This document shows positions 29,222-38,175 of a stretch of 64,000 bases of DNA, one piece after another. The notes below the pieces were generated by a model that searched no databases, was not told the origin of the DNA, and saw only the letters and a program-made list of their open reading frames with translations. The translations under genes and the position numbers were made by a program. This stretch comes from Sva-07 sp963741755 (GTDB taxonomy: Bacteria > Actinomycetota > Acidimicrobiia > Acidimicrobiales > Ilumatobacteraceae). The stretch is from the NCBI GenBank assembly GCA_963741755.1, contig CAVUJG010000022.1, forward strand, positions 1 through 64,000, written 5' to 3'. Numbering within the stretch: position 1 is the first letter of the stretch; the number at the start of each line of letters is the position of its first letter.

Positions 29222-30214
29222 TCACGCGTTGGTGTCGACCACCCAGCGACCGCGGACCTGGCCGTCGAGGATCGTCGGGCCGCGTTCGATCAGCTCACTG
29301 AGCGGGACCACCTCGGTGATCGTGTCGACGACGTCGGACGGCAGATCGGTGGCGAGGCGAGCCCACGCCGCTTCGCGCATCGGGATCGGTGCCATCACTG
29401 CCTCGACACCCTGGAGGCGCACCGCCCTGATGATGAACGGCATCACCGTCGTCGGCAGGTCGTGACCACCAGCGAGGCCGCAGGCGGCCACGGTCGAGCG
29501 GAACTTCATCTGGGCGAGCACCTTGGCCAGCATCGTCGAGCCGACCGTGTCGATCGCCCCCGCCCAGGTCTCGGATTCGAGCGGTCGGGGCGGTTCGCTC
29601 ATCTCCTCGCGGGTGAGGAAGGCCGACGCACCGAGGCTGCGCAGGTAGTCCTGCGTCTCGGGCCGCCCGGTCACGGCGGTGACGTCGTAGCCGAGCCCGG
29701 ACAGCAACGCCACGGCAACCGACCCGACGCCTCCTGCCGCCCCGGTGACCACGATCGGGCCGTCGCTCGGCTGCACGCCTGCGGTCTCGAGTTCCATCAC
29801 GCACAGCATCGCGGTGAGGCCGGCGGTGCCGATCGCCATCGCCGTACGAGCGGTCATCGACTCGGGTCGGCGCACCAGCCACTCGGACTGCAGCCGCTGG
29901 CGCTGCGTGTAGCCACCCCAGTACCGCTCGCCGACCTGGAAGCTCGTGGAGATGACCTCGTCGCCGACCACCCAATTCGGCGAGTCGCTGGCGATCACCG
30001 TGCCGGTCAGGTCGATGCCGGGCACCATCGGGTAGCTCCGCACGATGCGGTTCTTGCCGGCGAGCGCGAGCCCGTCCTTGTAGTTGAGCGACGAGTACTC
30101 GACAGCAAGCGTGACGTCACCGTCAGGGAGGTCGGCATCGGTGAGTTGTTCGAGCGCGCCGACGTGTCCGTCGTCGGTCTCGCGCAGGACGAGGGCGGTG
30201 AAGGTGTCGCTCAT
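29222..30214 (-). CDS. AcuI/YhdH-type NADPH:quinone / acryloyl-CoA reductase
   Basis: 330 residues of the medium-chain reductase family without zinc sites. Landmarks: VEYSSLNYKDGLALAGKNRI, YPMVPGIDLTGTVIAS, VTGAAGGVGSVAVALLSGLG (cofactor motif), and CGLAGGHDLPTTVMPFI. These are diagnostic of YhdH/AcuI proteins, which reduce acryloyl-CoA or related enones with NADPH. The ATG at 30214 gives MSDTFTALVLRE, matching the family start. Divergent from the sulfurtransferase gene, 34 bp away. Confidence 0.88.
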   Translation of the reverse strand: MSDTFTALVLRETDDGHVGALEQLTDADLPDGDVTLAVEYSSLNYKDGLALAGKNRIVRSYPMVPGIDLTGTVIASDSPNWVVGDEVISTSFQVGERYWGGYTQRQRLQSEWLVRRPESMTARTAMAIGTAGLTAMLCVMELETAGVQPSDGPIVVTGAAGGVGSVAVALLSGLGYDVTAVTGRPETQDYLRSLGASAFLTREEMSEPPRPLESETWAGAIDTVGSTMLAKVLAQMKFRSTVAACGLAGGHDLPTTVMPFIIRAVRLQGVEAVMAPIPMREAAWARLATDLPSDVVDTITEVVPLSELIERGPTILDGQVRGRWVVDTNA

Positions 30215-30248
30215 CGCCTCATGGTGGCACGCGTGGCAGAGTGATCCC

Positions 30249-31118
30249 ATGTCGACGTCGCCCTCCGATCACGCCCCGATTCCGCCGATCGTCGACGTGG
30301 CCTGGCTGCGCGATCGACTCGCCGGCGATGGCACGCTGATCGTCTGCCATGTCGGCTCGACGATGGCGGGGCCAGAGCCGGAAGAGGTCTACATCACGCG
30401 GCATCTTCCCGGCGCCCGATTCGTGTCGCTCGACGACGTCCTGGCCGCTCCCGCATCCGGCACGGCAGGCCGTCACCCTCTCCCCGCTCCCGACGACTTT
30501 GCGGCGTCGCTCGCCGAACTCGGAATCGGCCCCGACGCGACCGTGGTCGCGTACGACGAGCGCGGGGGCGCCTTCGCCGGCCGGATGGTGTGGATGCTGC
30601 GGATCCTCGGCCAGCGAGCCGGGCTGCTCGAAGGTGGGATCTCCGCGTGGGAGGAAGCGGGCGAACACATCGACATCGAGATGGTGAGCTGGGAGCCCGC
30701 CGAGCGACCGGCGATCGACTGGCCGCTCGAGGCGCTCGCCGACGCGATCGACGTCGAGCGCCACATCGCCGCCGGCGGCGTCGTCATCGACAGCCGCGAC
30801 CCGGCTCGATACGCCGGCGAACTCGAGCCGATCGACACGGTGGCCGGCCACGTGCCGGGCGCAATCAATCTGCTGTTCACCGACAACCTCGACAGCGGCG
30901 GCCGGTTCCTGCCCGCCGACGAGTTGGCCGCACGGTTCGCATCAGTTGTCGGGAACGACGACGATCCGATCGTCTACTGCGGCTCGGGCGTCACGGCGTG
31001 CCACAACGCACTGGCGATGGAACACGTCGGTGTGGGGCTGCCACGCGTCTACGTCGGGTCGTGGTCGGGTTGGATCGCCGACACTGATCGCCCGATCGCC
31101 ACCGGCCCGACGCCATGA
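30249..31118 (+). CDS. Two-domain sulfurtransferase (rhodanese / SseA-like)
   Basis: 289 residues with two rhodanese domains. The inactive N-terminal domain contains RHLPGARFVSLDDVL and the hinge VVAYDERGG; the catalytic domain has VVIDSRDPARYAGE, AGHVPGAIN and the active-site Cys loop YCGSGVTACHN (CGSGVTA is typical of mercaptopyruvate/thiosulfate sulfurtransferases). It moves sulfane sulfur to cyanide or thiols. A TSUP exporter gene follows 22 bp later, suggesting sulfur-anion handling. Confidence 0.9.
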   Translation: MSTSPSDHAPIPPIVDVAWLRDRLAGDGTLIVCHVGSTMAGPEPEEVYITRHLPGARFVSLDDVLAAPASGTAGRHPLPAPDDFAASLAELGIGPDATVVAYDERGGAFAGRMVWMLRILGQRAGLLEGGISAWEEAGEHIDIEMVSWEPAERPAIDWPLEALADAIDVERHIAAGGVVIDSRDPARYAGELEPIDTVAGHVPGAINLLFTDNLDSGGRFLPADELAARFASVVGNDDDPIVYCGSGVTACHNALAMEHVGVGLPRVYVGSWSGWIADTDRPIATGPTP

Positions 31119-31140
31119 CCGATGTGCCGGGCACCGGAGC

Positions 31141-31878
31141 GTGAGCGGCACCGAACTCGCCATCGTGCTGGTGGCAGTGGTGATCGGAGCAATCGCCAAG
31201 GCGATCACGGGGATGGGCCTGCCGTTGATCGCGATCCCGATCGCCTCGCTGTTCGTCGACGTCAACGATGCGATCGTGGTGATCGCGTTCCCGAACGTGC
31301 TCGCGAACGCGTTCCTGGCCGGCCGCGAACGGTCGAGCTACCGCGAGACCCGAGATCTCCCGACGCTGGCGATCGCCGGCGTGATCGGTGCGGTCGTCGG
31401 CACGCTGCTGCTGGTCAACATTCCCGAAGAGCCGCTCGTGATCGCCGTCATCGTGGCGATCGTCGGCTACGTGGTGTTGTTCTTCGCACATCCGGAACTG
31501 CGCACAGGCCCCGCACGATCGAAGCAACTCGCCCCGGCTGTCGGCGGTGTCGCCGGTGTGTTCCAAGGCGCGGTCGGCATCTCAGGGCCGATCGTCGGTT
31601 CGTGGATCCACAGCTATCGACTCCCCCGCGGCGCCCACATCCTGTCGGTGACGTCGCTGTTCTTCATCACGGGCCTGGCCCAACTGATCGTGCTGATCGG
31701 CTCCGGGGAACTGTCGGGTCGGGTCACCGCGACCCTGCTCGCGTGCATCCCGGTGTTCGCCGCGATTCCGATCGGGACACGATTGCGCAACTCGGTCTCC
31801 GGCCGCGGCTTCGATCTCGCAATCGTGGGCATGCTCACCATCTCGGCGCTCGCCCTCCTGCTGCAGACGTTCTTCTAG
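31141..31878 (+). CDS. TSUP family membrane protein (TauE/SafE type)
   Basis: 245 residues, mostly hydrophobic, with about eight transmembrane helices. The N-terminal half has GAIAKAITGMGLPLIAIPIAS and the second half repeats the pattern as VGGVAGVFQGAVGISGPIVGS, the paired motif of the TauE/SafE/TSUP family of sulfite, sulfoacetate or sulfonate exporters. Immediately downstream of the sulfurtransferase and probably co-expressed. GTG start gives MSGTELAIVLVAVV. Confidence 0.85.
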   Translation: MSGTELAIVLVAVVIGAIAKAITGMGLPLIAIPIASLFVDVNDAIVVIAFPNVLANAFLAGRERSSYRETRDLPTLAIAGVIGAVVGTLLLVNIPEEPLVIAVIVAIVGYVVLFFAHPELRTGPARSKQLAPAVGGVAGVFQGAVGISGPIVGSWIHSYRLPRGAHILSVTSLFFITGLAQLIVLIGSGELSGRVTATLLACIPVFAAIPIGTRLRNSVSGRGFDLAIVGMLTISALALLLQTFF

Positions 31879-31900
31879 TACCCTGGGCCCTCACAACAAC

Positions 31901-31990
31901 CACATGGGGAGCTCGCTGGATCGGCGGGCTGAGAGGGTGACCGCCGTCATCGACCCGAGAACCTGATCCGGGTAATGCCGGCGGAGGAAT
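31901..31990 (+). ncRNA. TPP riboswitch (THI element)
   Basis: The conserved core is present: GGCTGAGAGGGTGACC in the pyrimidine-sensing helix and CTGATCCGGGTAATGCCGG in the pyrophosphate-sensing helix, ending in GGCGGAGGAAT just before the thiN GTG. The last helix overlaps the ribosome binding site (GGAGGA), so TPP binding would probably hide it and control translation. It heads the thiN-thiB-thiP-thiQ operon. Confidence 0.95.
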
Positions 31991-31991
31991 C

Positions 31992-32741
31992 GTGAACGAA
32001 CACATCGTCATCATCACCGGAGCATCGCCGCTCGATGCCCACGTCATCGACCGACTCACGGCCGATGCGACCGACCACACCATCTGGATCGCCGTCGACG
32101 GCGGACTCGACCACGCGCTCGCCGCCGGTCTCGCGCCGACGCACCTCGTCGGCGATCTCGACTCGGTCACCGAGGACGGCCTGGCGTGGGCGGCGCGCAA
32201 CGCCGACATCTCGCGTCATCCGACCGACAAGAACCAGACCGACACCGAACTCGCGCTGGCGCTGGCCACGAAATTCGACCCCGAACGCATCACGCTCGTC
32301 GGCGGCGGCGACCGCCTCGATCACACCATCGCCGGCATCGGCTCGCTGGGTGCCCTCGAGCTCACCAGCGTGCCGATGCTCGATGGTTGGTGGGACGGTC
32401 AACACATTCGGGTGCTGCATGGTCCCGGGTCCGCGACGTTGCGCCTGGTGCCCGGCTCGACGCTGTCGTTGCTGGCGCTGCACGGTCCGTGCGTGCGCGT
32501 CACGTTGTCTGGCGCACGCTGGGAACTCGAACAGTTCGACCTCGAGCCATTGGTCGGCATGGGGGTCAGTAACGAGATCCCCACCGCTGAGCGTCCTGTC
32601 GACGTCGACGTCACCCTGTCGGGCGGCGTCCTCACGATCTTCGACGACCCGGCCCCGGACCCAGCGATGAGCGAAACCGCCGCATCCGGTCAGTTGGCTC
32701 ATCGCAGCGACGGCGACGCCGACGGATCGTCCGAGCGATGA
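31992..32741 (+). CDS. thiN: Thiamine pyrophosphokinase
   Basis: 249 residues. Landmarks of the TPK family: WIAVDGGLDHAL, THLVGDLDSV (substrate and Mg2+-binding GDxDS), DKNQTDTELALAL (the D-T/S-x-Q-x-D motif), VGGGDRLDHTIAG. It phosphorylates thiamine to TPP and lies directly downstream of a TPP riboswitch. The C-terminal residues about 225-249 (MSETAASGQLAHRSDG...) are encoded by a family A palindromic element; they are not part of the normal TPK fold. The TGA stop is inside the next element, overlapping the thiB ATG. Confidence 0.92.
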   Translation: MNEHIVIITGASPLDAHVIDRLTADATDHTIWIAVDGGLDHALAAGLAPTHLVGDLDSVTEDGLAWAARNADISRHPTDKNQTDTELALALATKFDPERITLVGGGDRLDHTIAGIGSLGALELTSVPMLDGWWDGQHIRVLHGPGSATLRLVPGSTLSLLALHGPCVRVTLSGARWELEQFDLEPLVGMGVSNEIPTAERPVDVDVTLSGGVLTIFDDPAPDPAMSETAASGQLAHRSDGDADGSSER

Positions 32742-32776
32742 GCGAAACCGCCGTATCCGGCCGGTTCGCTCACCGC
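32666..32776. repeat. Family A 40-bp palindromic doublet, copies 1-2
   Basis: Two 40-bp copies (32666-32705 and 32737-32776) separated by 31 bp, of form GATGAGCGAAACC...GTTCGCTCATCGC. The first encodes the end of ThiN, and the second supplies the thiB start codon and first 13 residues (MSETAVSGRFAHR). The repeat is open in the same frame as both genes. Confidence 0.9.
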
Positions 32777-33878
32777 AGGGGAAGTCGTCGGGCCGCACTC
32801 AGTCTCGCCGTCACGCTGGCGGCAGGTCTCGCAGCATGCGGGGGTGAAGACGACGCGTCGACCTCGACCGGGAGCTCGCCGGAAGTCGTCGAGTCCGTCA
32901 CGTTGGTGACCTACGACTCGTTCCCCGAGGCCGACACATCGCTGAACGACGCGCTCGCCGAGTTCACCGCCGAGACCGGCATCGACGTCGAGATCCTGGT
33001 CGCCGGAGACACCGGCACCATGCTGTCGAAGGCGTCGCTGACCGCCGGCAACCCGGAAGGCGACGTGATGTGGGGCATCGACAACACACTGCTGTCCCGC
33101 GCGATCGACGATGAAGTGTTCGAGCCGTACGTCGCCGCCGGAATCGCCGACGGCTCGATCGACATCGCGCCGGAGTTCCTCGACCTGGTCCCGAACGGCG
33201 AGGCGACGCCGGTGGACTACGGCGACGTGTGCGTCAACTACGACATCGGCTGGTTCGCCGAGCGCGAGCTCGATGCGCCGACGTCGTTCGAGGACCTCAC
33301 CGATCCGGCCTACGCCGGCCAGTTGGTGGTGCAGAACCCGGCGACGTCGTCGCCGGGACTCGCCTTCCTCCTCGCCACGATCCACGAGTACGGCCTCGAG
33401 GGGTGGCAGGACTACTGGAGCCGGCTGGGCGAGAACGGCATCGAGGTCGTCGACAGTTGGACACAGGCCTACTACGAGCGCTTCACGTGGGCGGGGGGCG
33501 GACCGACGCCGATGGTGGTCAGCTACGGATCGAGCCCACCGGCCGAAGTGATCTTCGCCGAGCCTGCCCGCGACGACGCGCCGACTGGCGTGATCGAGGA
33601 CACGTGCTTCCGGCAGGTCGAGTTCGCCGGCGTGCTTCGAGGCACCGATGCTCCCGACGCCGCCCGCCGGCTGGTCGACTTCCTCGTCTCGGAGGAGTTC
33701 CAGAGCGAACTCGCACTCAACCTCTTCGTGTACCCATCCAACCAATCCGTCGAGTTGCCGCAGGAGTTCATCGACTTCGCGGTCGTGCCCGATGTCGTCG
33801 CGTGCGCTCGACCCCGCCGTGATCGATGCCGAGCGATCGACCTGGATCGACGAGTGGACGGAGCTGGTCCTCGGGTGA
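32738..33878 (+). CDS. thiB: Thiamine ABC transporter substrate-binding protein, frame-broken once
   Basis: About 380 codons. After the repeat-encoded start comes a lipoprotein signal (LAAGLAACGGED). Mature motifs follow ThiB/TbpA: VTLVTYDSFPEADTSLNDAL, EILVAGDTGTMLSKA, MWGIDNTLLSRA, VPNGEATPVDYGDVCVNYD and NLFVYPSNQSVELPQEF. One extra base near 33807 (GC-G-T) separates VVPDVVA from ALDPAVIDAE. Correcting it puts the TGA at 33876-33878, overlapping the thiP GTG; left uncorrected it creates a false 913-codon ThiB-ThiP fusion. It binds periplasmic thiamine or a derivative. Confidence 0.88.
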
Positions 33879-35479
33879 ACCGCCTCCCGCGGTGGCTGCT
33901 GGTCGCACTGGCGATCGGGCCGGCCGTCGGGCTCCTGGTGTTCTTCGCGTGGCCGTTCGTCACGCTCATGGTCGAGGCGGTGGACGCCACGTCGGTCGGC
34001 GACACGCTCGGACGGTCGTCGACGTGGGAGGTGCTGTGGTTCACGGCGTGGCAGGCCGTCGCATCGACGGTGCTGACGATCGCGATCGGGTTGACGCCGG
34101 CATACGTGCTTGCCCGTTTCGACTTCCGTGGGCGCACCGTGCTCGTCGGGTTGCTCACGGCGATGTTCGTACTGCCGACGGTCGTGATGGGCGCTGCGTT
34201 CCTCGCGTTGCTCCCCGACTCGCTCGACCGAACGGTGTGGGCGGTCCTCGGTGCGCACGTCGTGTTCAACCTCGCTGTCGTCGTTCGCGTCGTCGGGTCG
34301 TTGTGGGAGCACCTGCCAACCGACATGGAGGCCGCCGCTGCGACGCTGGGCGCTTCGCGATGGCAGGTGGCGACCCGGATCTCGCTGCCGCTCGTTCGCC
34401 CAGCGGTGACCGCGGCCGCGACGATCGTGTTCCTGTTCACGTTCACCTCCTACGGCGTGATCCGCATCCTCGCCGCGCCAGGGACCCGCACGATCGAAGT
34501 CGAGGTGTGGCGACGAGCCACACAACTCGGTGACATCGGCGGTGCCGCAGTGCTGGCACTGCTCCAACTCGCCGTGCTGGTCGCGCTGGTGTGGTGGTCG
34601 ACCGTCGCCCAGCGTCGCCATGCGCAGGCCATCGGGCTGCTGCCCGTCGCCGCGCGCCGCCGACCGAGCCGTGGCGGCGAACGACGTTTCGTGGGCATCG
34701 TCGCCGGCGCGACGCTGCTGATCGCGGCGACGCCGTTGGTTGCACTCGTCGTTCGCTCCTTCGCAACGCCGACGGGGTGGTCGACCGCAGCGTGGACGAG
34801 TCTCGGACGCTCCGAGATCCGACCAGGCATCCGCATCGGGGTCGACCCCATCGATGCCATGGTCAACTCGTTGGTCAACGCAGCGTGGGCGACAGCGATC
34901 GCCGTGGTGATCGGCGCGCTCGCGAGCCTGGCAATCGTCGCCGCCGGTCGGGCAGGACGGGCGCTCGACGGTGGGCTGATGCTGCCGCTCGCCACCTCTG
35001 CGGTCACGATCGGATTCGGGATGCTGATCACGTTCGACACCGAGCCGGTCGATTGGCGAGCGTCATGGTGGTTGGTGCCCGTCGGCCACGCGCTGATCGC
35101 GGTGCCGTTCGTGGTGCGCACCTGCGTGGGCGTGCTTCGCTCGGTCGACCCGACGATGACGAACGCCGCAGCCACCCTCGGGGCCTCGCCAACGCAAGCA
35201 TGGCGGGCCACGATCGTGCCGTTCCTGTGGCGGCCACTCGCCGCCGGCGGCGCGTTGGCCGCCGCGATCTCGCTCGGCGAGTTCGGCGCGACGAGCCTCC
35301 TGTCACGTTCGGGCGGCGAGACCATGCCGATCGCGATCGAGCAACTGCTCGGCCGCACCGGCTCGATACTGCAGGCTCAAGGTTTCGTGCTCGCAACCTT
35401 GCTGGCGGCAACCACGGTGATCCTCGTGGTCGTCGTCGAACGGCTCCAGTCACCACTTCCTCGTGGGACACGCCAGTGA
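33875..35479 (+). CDS. thiP: Thiamine ABC transporter permease
   Basis: 534 residues with about 12 transmembrane helices in two homologous halves, each with a BPD_transp_1 EAA loop: DMEAAAATLGASRWQVATRI and MTNAAATLGASPTQAWRATI. This is the ThiP/FbpB-type double permease. GTG at 33875 overlaps the thiB stop, and its stop overlaps the thiQ GTG (GTGA both times), so thiB-thiP-thiQ are translationally coupled. It forms the membrane channel for ThiB-delivered thiamine. Confidence 0.9.
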   Translation: MNRLPRWLLVALAIGPAVGLLVFFAWPFVTLMVEAVDATSVGDTLGRSSTWEVLWFTAWQAVASTVLTIAIGLTPAYVLARFDFRGRTVLVGLLTAMFVLPTVVMGAAFLALLPDSLDRTVWAVLGAHVVFNLAVVVRVVGSLWEHLPTDMEAAAATLGASRWQVATRISLPLVRPAVTAAATIVFLFTFTSYGVIRILAAPGTRTIEVEVWRRATQLGDIGGAAVLALLQLAVLVALVWWSTVAQRRHAQAIGLLPVAARRRPSRGGERRFVGIVAGATLLIAATPLVALVVRSFATPTGWSTAAWTSLGRSEIRPGIRIGVDPIDAMVNSLVNAAWATAIAVVIGALASLAIVAAGRAGRALDGGLMLPLATSAVTIGFGMLITFDTEPVDWRASWWLVPVGHALIAVPFVVRTCVGVLRSVDPTMTNAAATLGASPTQAWRATIVPFLWRPLAAGGALAAAISLGEFGATSLLSRSGGETMPIAIEQLLGRTGSILQAQGFVLATLLAATTVILVVVVERLQSPLPRGTRQ

Positions 35480-36180
35480 ACGATCACCCCGGCCTCGACG
35501 TCCGCGACGTCCAGGTCACCTTCGCGGCCCCCCGAGCCCAGGTCTCCGGGAACCAGGATGCACCCGTGGTTCCCGGAGACCTGGGCTCGGGGAACCTCGT
35601 GCTCGACCGGGTGTCGCTGTCGGTGGATGCGGGCGACGTGGTGGCGTTACTCGGGCCGTCGGGGAGCGGCAAGAGCACGCTGCTGCGGGTCATCGCCGGG
35701 ATCATCGTCCCCGATGGCGGTCACGTGTTCGTCCACGGGGTCGACGTGACCGAACTCCCGACGCATCGGCGCGGTGTAGGGATGGTGTTCCAGGACAACC
35801 AGCTCTTCCCCCACATGTCCGTGCTCGACAACGTCGCCTTCGGACCGAAGATGTCCGGCGTCGCGCGTTCGGAACGCACCGAGCGAGCATCGACATGGCT
35901 GCGACGGGTCGGTTTGACGGGGTTCGAGAACCGGCGGGTCACCGACCTGTCCGGTGGCGAAGCGAAGCGGGTCGCGCTCGCTCGGACCCTCGCCGCCGAA
36001 CCCGCCGTCGTCTTGCTCGACGAACCCTTGACCGGGCTCGACCGCGAGCTCCACGACCGGCTCGCGGTCGACCTCGCCGCACTCCTGCGTGACGCGCACG
36101 CAACGGCCCTGCTCGTCACGCACGACCATGATGAGGCCGCCACGATCGCCGATCGCACCGTGCAGCTCGCCGATCTCTGA
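35476..36180 (+). CDS. thiQ: Thiamine ABC transporter ATP-binding protein
   Basis: 234 residues. Walker A GPSGSGKST, Q-loop VFQDNQLFPHMSV, signature LSGGEAKRVALAR, Walker B VVLLDEP and H-loop LLVTHDHDEA are all present. Residues about 15-37 (APRAQVSGNQ...PGDLGSGN) are extra compared with normal ThiQ N-termini: they interrupt VQVTFA/LVLDRVSL and are encoded by a palindromic element with 26-bp arms. The insertion sits in a loop between the first two beta strands, so function is probably kept. Confidence 0.92.
   Translation: MNDHPGLDVRDVQVTFAAPRAQVSGNQDAPVVPGDLGSGNLVLDRVSLSVDAGDVVALLGPSGSGKSTLLRVIAGIIVPDGGHVFVHGVDVTELPTHRRGVGMVFQDNQLFPHMSVLDNVAFGPKMSGVARSERTERASTWLRRVGLTGFENRRVTDLSGGEAKRVALARTLAAEPAVVLLDEPLTGLDRELHDRLAVDLAALLRDAHATALLVTHDHDEAATIADRTVQLADL
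35530..35592. repeat. Family C palindromic element inside thiQ (26-bp perfect arms)
   Basis: Arms 35530-35555 and 35567-35592 are exact reverse complements separated by 11 bp. The whole element is translated in frame without a stop. The right arm recurs at 8436-8466 inside the tldD-tldE linker, and a partial copy lies at 57449-57470 beside metY. Confidence 0.9.
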
Positions 36181-36220
36181 CGCATTCCGTTTTCACTCCC
36201 GGCGCGCCCACTGCGGGGTG

Positions 36221-36502
36221 ATGAACGCCACCGACCGAGCACACCAACTCCGCCAACGCGCCCGGCACCTTCGCCGCCTCGCCGACACCATCGAGGCCTC
36301 ACCGGTGATGAGCCTCGACCGGTACGGCGACGTCGACACCTGGCGGGGCCAGCGCCCCGACCTGTGCCGCGCGACGCTTGCCCACAACCAGCATCAACTC
36401 CATGGCGCCGCGGAAGATCTCCGGGAGCACGCCTGGCGTTTCGACCAGCAGGCCGAGGAACTCGAGGCGATCGCCCGCGTGCAGATCGGATTGGCGGGCT
36501 GA
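36221..36502 (+). CDS. WXG100-like small helical protein
   Basis: 93 residues: MNATDRAHQLRQRARHLRRLADTIE..., mostly long amphipathic helices with a central W-R-G in DTWRGQRPD, as in WXG100/ESX substrates, and a heptad-like second helix (LHGAAEDLREHAWRFDQQAEELEAI). No signal peptide. The neighbouring 546-residue gene starts one base after its stop, a layout seen in ESX-type partner pairs. No secretion ATPase or other type VII component is in the window, so the secretion role is inferred from size and fold only. Confidence 0.55.
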   Translation: MNATDRAHQLRQRARHLRRLADTIEASPVMSLDRYGDVDTWRGQRPDLCRATLAHNQHQLHGAAEDLREHAWRFDQQAEELEAIARVQIGLAG

Positions 36503-36503
36503 C

Positions 36504-38144
36504 ATGGAGGCCGGCTACGAACCCGAACGTGTCCATCAGCTGCTACAGCGCACGTTGGACTCGATCGACCGGCTCGACGGCATCTCCTCGGTGGATCCTG
36601 CCGCCGCGGACGCGCTGCGAACGGTCCGCCTCACCCGAGCGAATCTCGAGGACCACTGGATGCGCGCACTGCGCGACATCGAACGAAGTGCCGCCATGGC
36701 CCATTGGCGAGCGAGTCACCTCGGGACGTTCGGGCTCCGATCGCTGACGGCACTCGGCAACGTTCTGCCCGATCACCTTCGTCCGGGCGCTGTGCCGACG
36801 ATCCCCGTCCCGCCGGCACGACGATCCGAGCTGCTCGGACACCTCGACTGGCTCGAACGCAAGGCGTTGGATGGCGATGCGGCTCCCGGCGCACCCACCG
36901 CAATCGAACTGGTCGACCTCGCCGAAGACGTTGCGTACTGGGTGCAACGAGATGGCGCGTTCGCCACCGAGATCGTCGAACTCTCGACCTCGAACATGAC
37001 CGTCGCCAGGCTCCTCGGTGTCGGCAGCTTCCCGTCGGCGTTCAGCTCACGCATCGTGAGACGGATGGCGGTTCCGAACGGGCCCGACACCAGCGTCGAC
37101 CGCGACCGGTATGCCAGGGCGCTGAGCACGGCGCTCGGGAGCCTCGTCGACGACCCGGCGGCCTGTCTCGATCTGCTGCTCGACGAACGAACCACCTACG
37201 CGCTTGCCGCCTGGGATCGTCTCGACGTGACGTCGTTGCGGAACTTCGTCAGCAGCGGCCTGATGGATGGAGTGCTGGCCGACTCGACACGCTTGGCCGA
37301 CGGCTTCGAGGTCCTGCAGACGCTCACCCGTATCACCGACGGTCCGCTCGACGACGGGATGTCAGCCGGCATGGCGCAAGGCCTAGCGCTGTCAATGCCG
37401 ATCTACTTCCCGCCGCTCGCCGGCGGGATCTTCCAGACCGGCGACAAGCCGGTCAGGGTGAGCGAGTTCGAGCTGACGATCGGGACCTACGACGAGGTTG
37501 CGAACCTCTTCGGTTCCGTCATGCGCGACGCGAACGCCGCCGGAGCACTCGGGGTCGCACTCGGCACGTTCACCGATCACGAGCTGACCCGGGACGGTGT
37601 CGATCTCACCGCAGATGGCGCACTGACCGACGTCGTCCATCTGTCGCTGCTCCTCGACCAGGCAGCGGTGTCCGAGCAGGCTCAGCTGATCATGGAGGCA
37701 GCAGCCGAACGGGCGCACCGAGCCGGGCTGGCGAGCGTGCTCGGTACCGGCACGAACATCGCGCTGCTGGCGTCCGGGGTCGGGGCTGCGTGGCGGAGTG
37801 CTGCGTCGTTGGCAATCCGAACCGTGACCGATGCGATCGACGACGTCGAACCCGAACAGCTGGCCGGCGCGTCGATCGCCTCGCGCCAGTACGAGCGGAT
37901 CTGGATGTCTGCCATGGCGAACGCGCTCGACCGTCCCGCCACGCTCAGCGCCGCCCGACGGGATCCGACCATCCGAGCGCAGGTGGCCGACTTCCGCGAG
38001 CGACTCGACGAGATCGAGCGCTCCGACGATCCACCGCGACGTTCGGAACTCGTGGTCGACCTCCGCTCCGCAGCGGAGGGATCGGTCGTGGACGAGTACA
38101 TGGACGAGGTCACTGCCACCGACGGCCTCCCGACGATCCGATGA
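36504..38144 (+). CDS. Large helical protein of unknown function beside a WXG100-like gene
   Basis: 546 residues, no signal peptide. The N-terminal ~90 residues are helical (MEAGYEPERVHQLLQRTLDS). The rest is a long alpha-helical body with conserved-looking segments VDDPAACLDLLLDERTTYALA, DGFEVLQTLTRITDGPLDDGM and PLAGGIFQTGDKPVRVSEFEL, and a hydrophobic stretch at residues about 410-435 (ASVLGTGTNIALLASGVGAAW). I do not recognise the family. The close spacing to the WXG100-like gene suggests the two products interact or are co-exported (inference). Confidence 0.7.
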   Translation: MEAGYEPERVHQLLQRTLDSIDRLDGISSVDPAAADALRTVRLTRANLEDHWMRALRDIERSAAMAHWRASHLGTFGLRSLTALGNVLPDHLRPGAVPTIPVPPARRSELLGHLDWLERKALDGDAAPGAPTAIELVDLAEDVAYWVQRDGAFATEIVELSTSNMTVARLLGVGSFPSAFSSRIVRRMAVPNGPDTSVDRDRYARALSTALGSLVDDPAACLDLLLDERTTYALAAWDRLDVTSLRNFVSSGLMDGVLADSTRLADGFEVLQTLTRITDGPLDDGMSAGMAQGLALSMPIYFPPLAGGIFQTGDKPVRVSEFELTIGTYDEVANLFGSVMRDANAAGALGVALGTFTDHELTRDGVDLTADGALTDVVHLSLLLDQAAVSEQAQLIMEAAAERAHRAGLASVLGTGTNIALLASGVGAAWRSAASLAIRTVTDAIDDVEPEQLAGASIASRQYERIWMSAMANALDRPATLSAARRDPTIRAQVADFRERLDEIERSDDPPRRSELVVDLRSAAEGSVVDEYMDEVTATDGLPTIR

Positions 38145-38175
38145 TCCGATGATCCGAGAGGTGTATCGTTGGTGT

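Noticed and set aside
32738..35479. A single long open frame that would fuse ThiB to ThiP
   Set aside because: It depends on one extra base near 33807. Restoring the frame gives the normal ThiB end, with a TGA that overlaps the thiP GTG as in the rest of the operon.
36221..38144. A complete type VII secretion locus
   Set aside because: Only a small WXG-like protein and one neighbour are present; no EccC ATPase, EccB, EccD or mycosin-type protease gene lies in the window.
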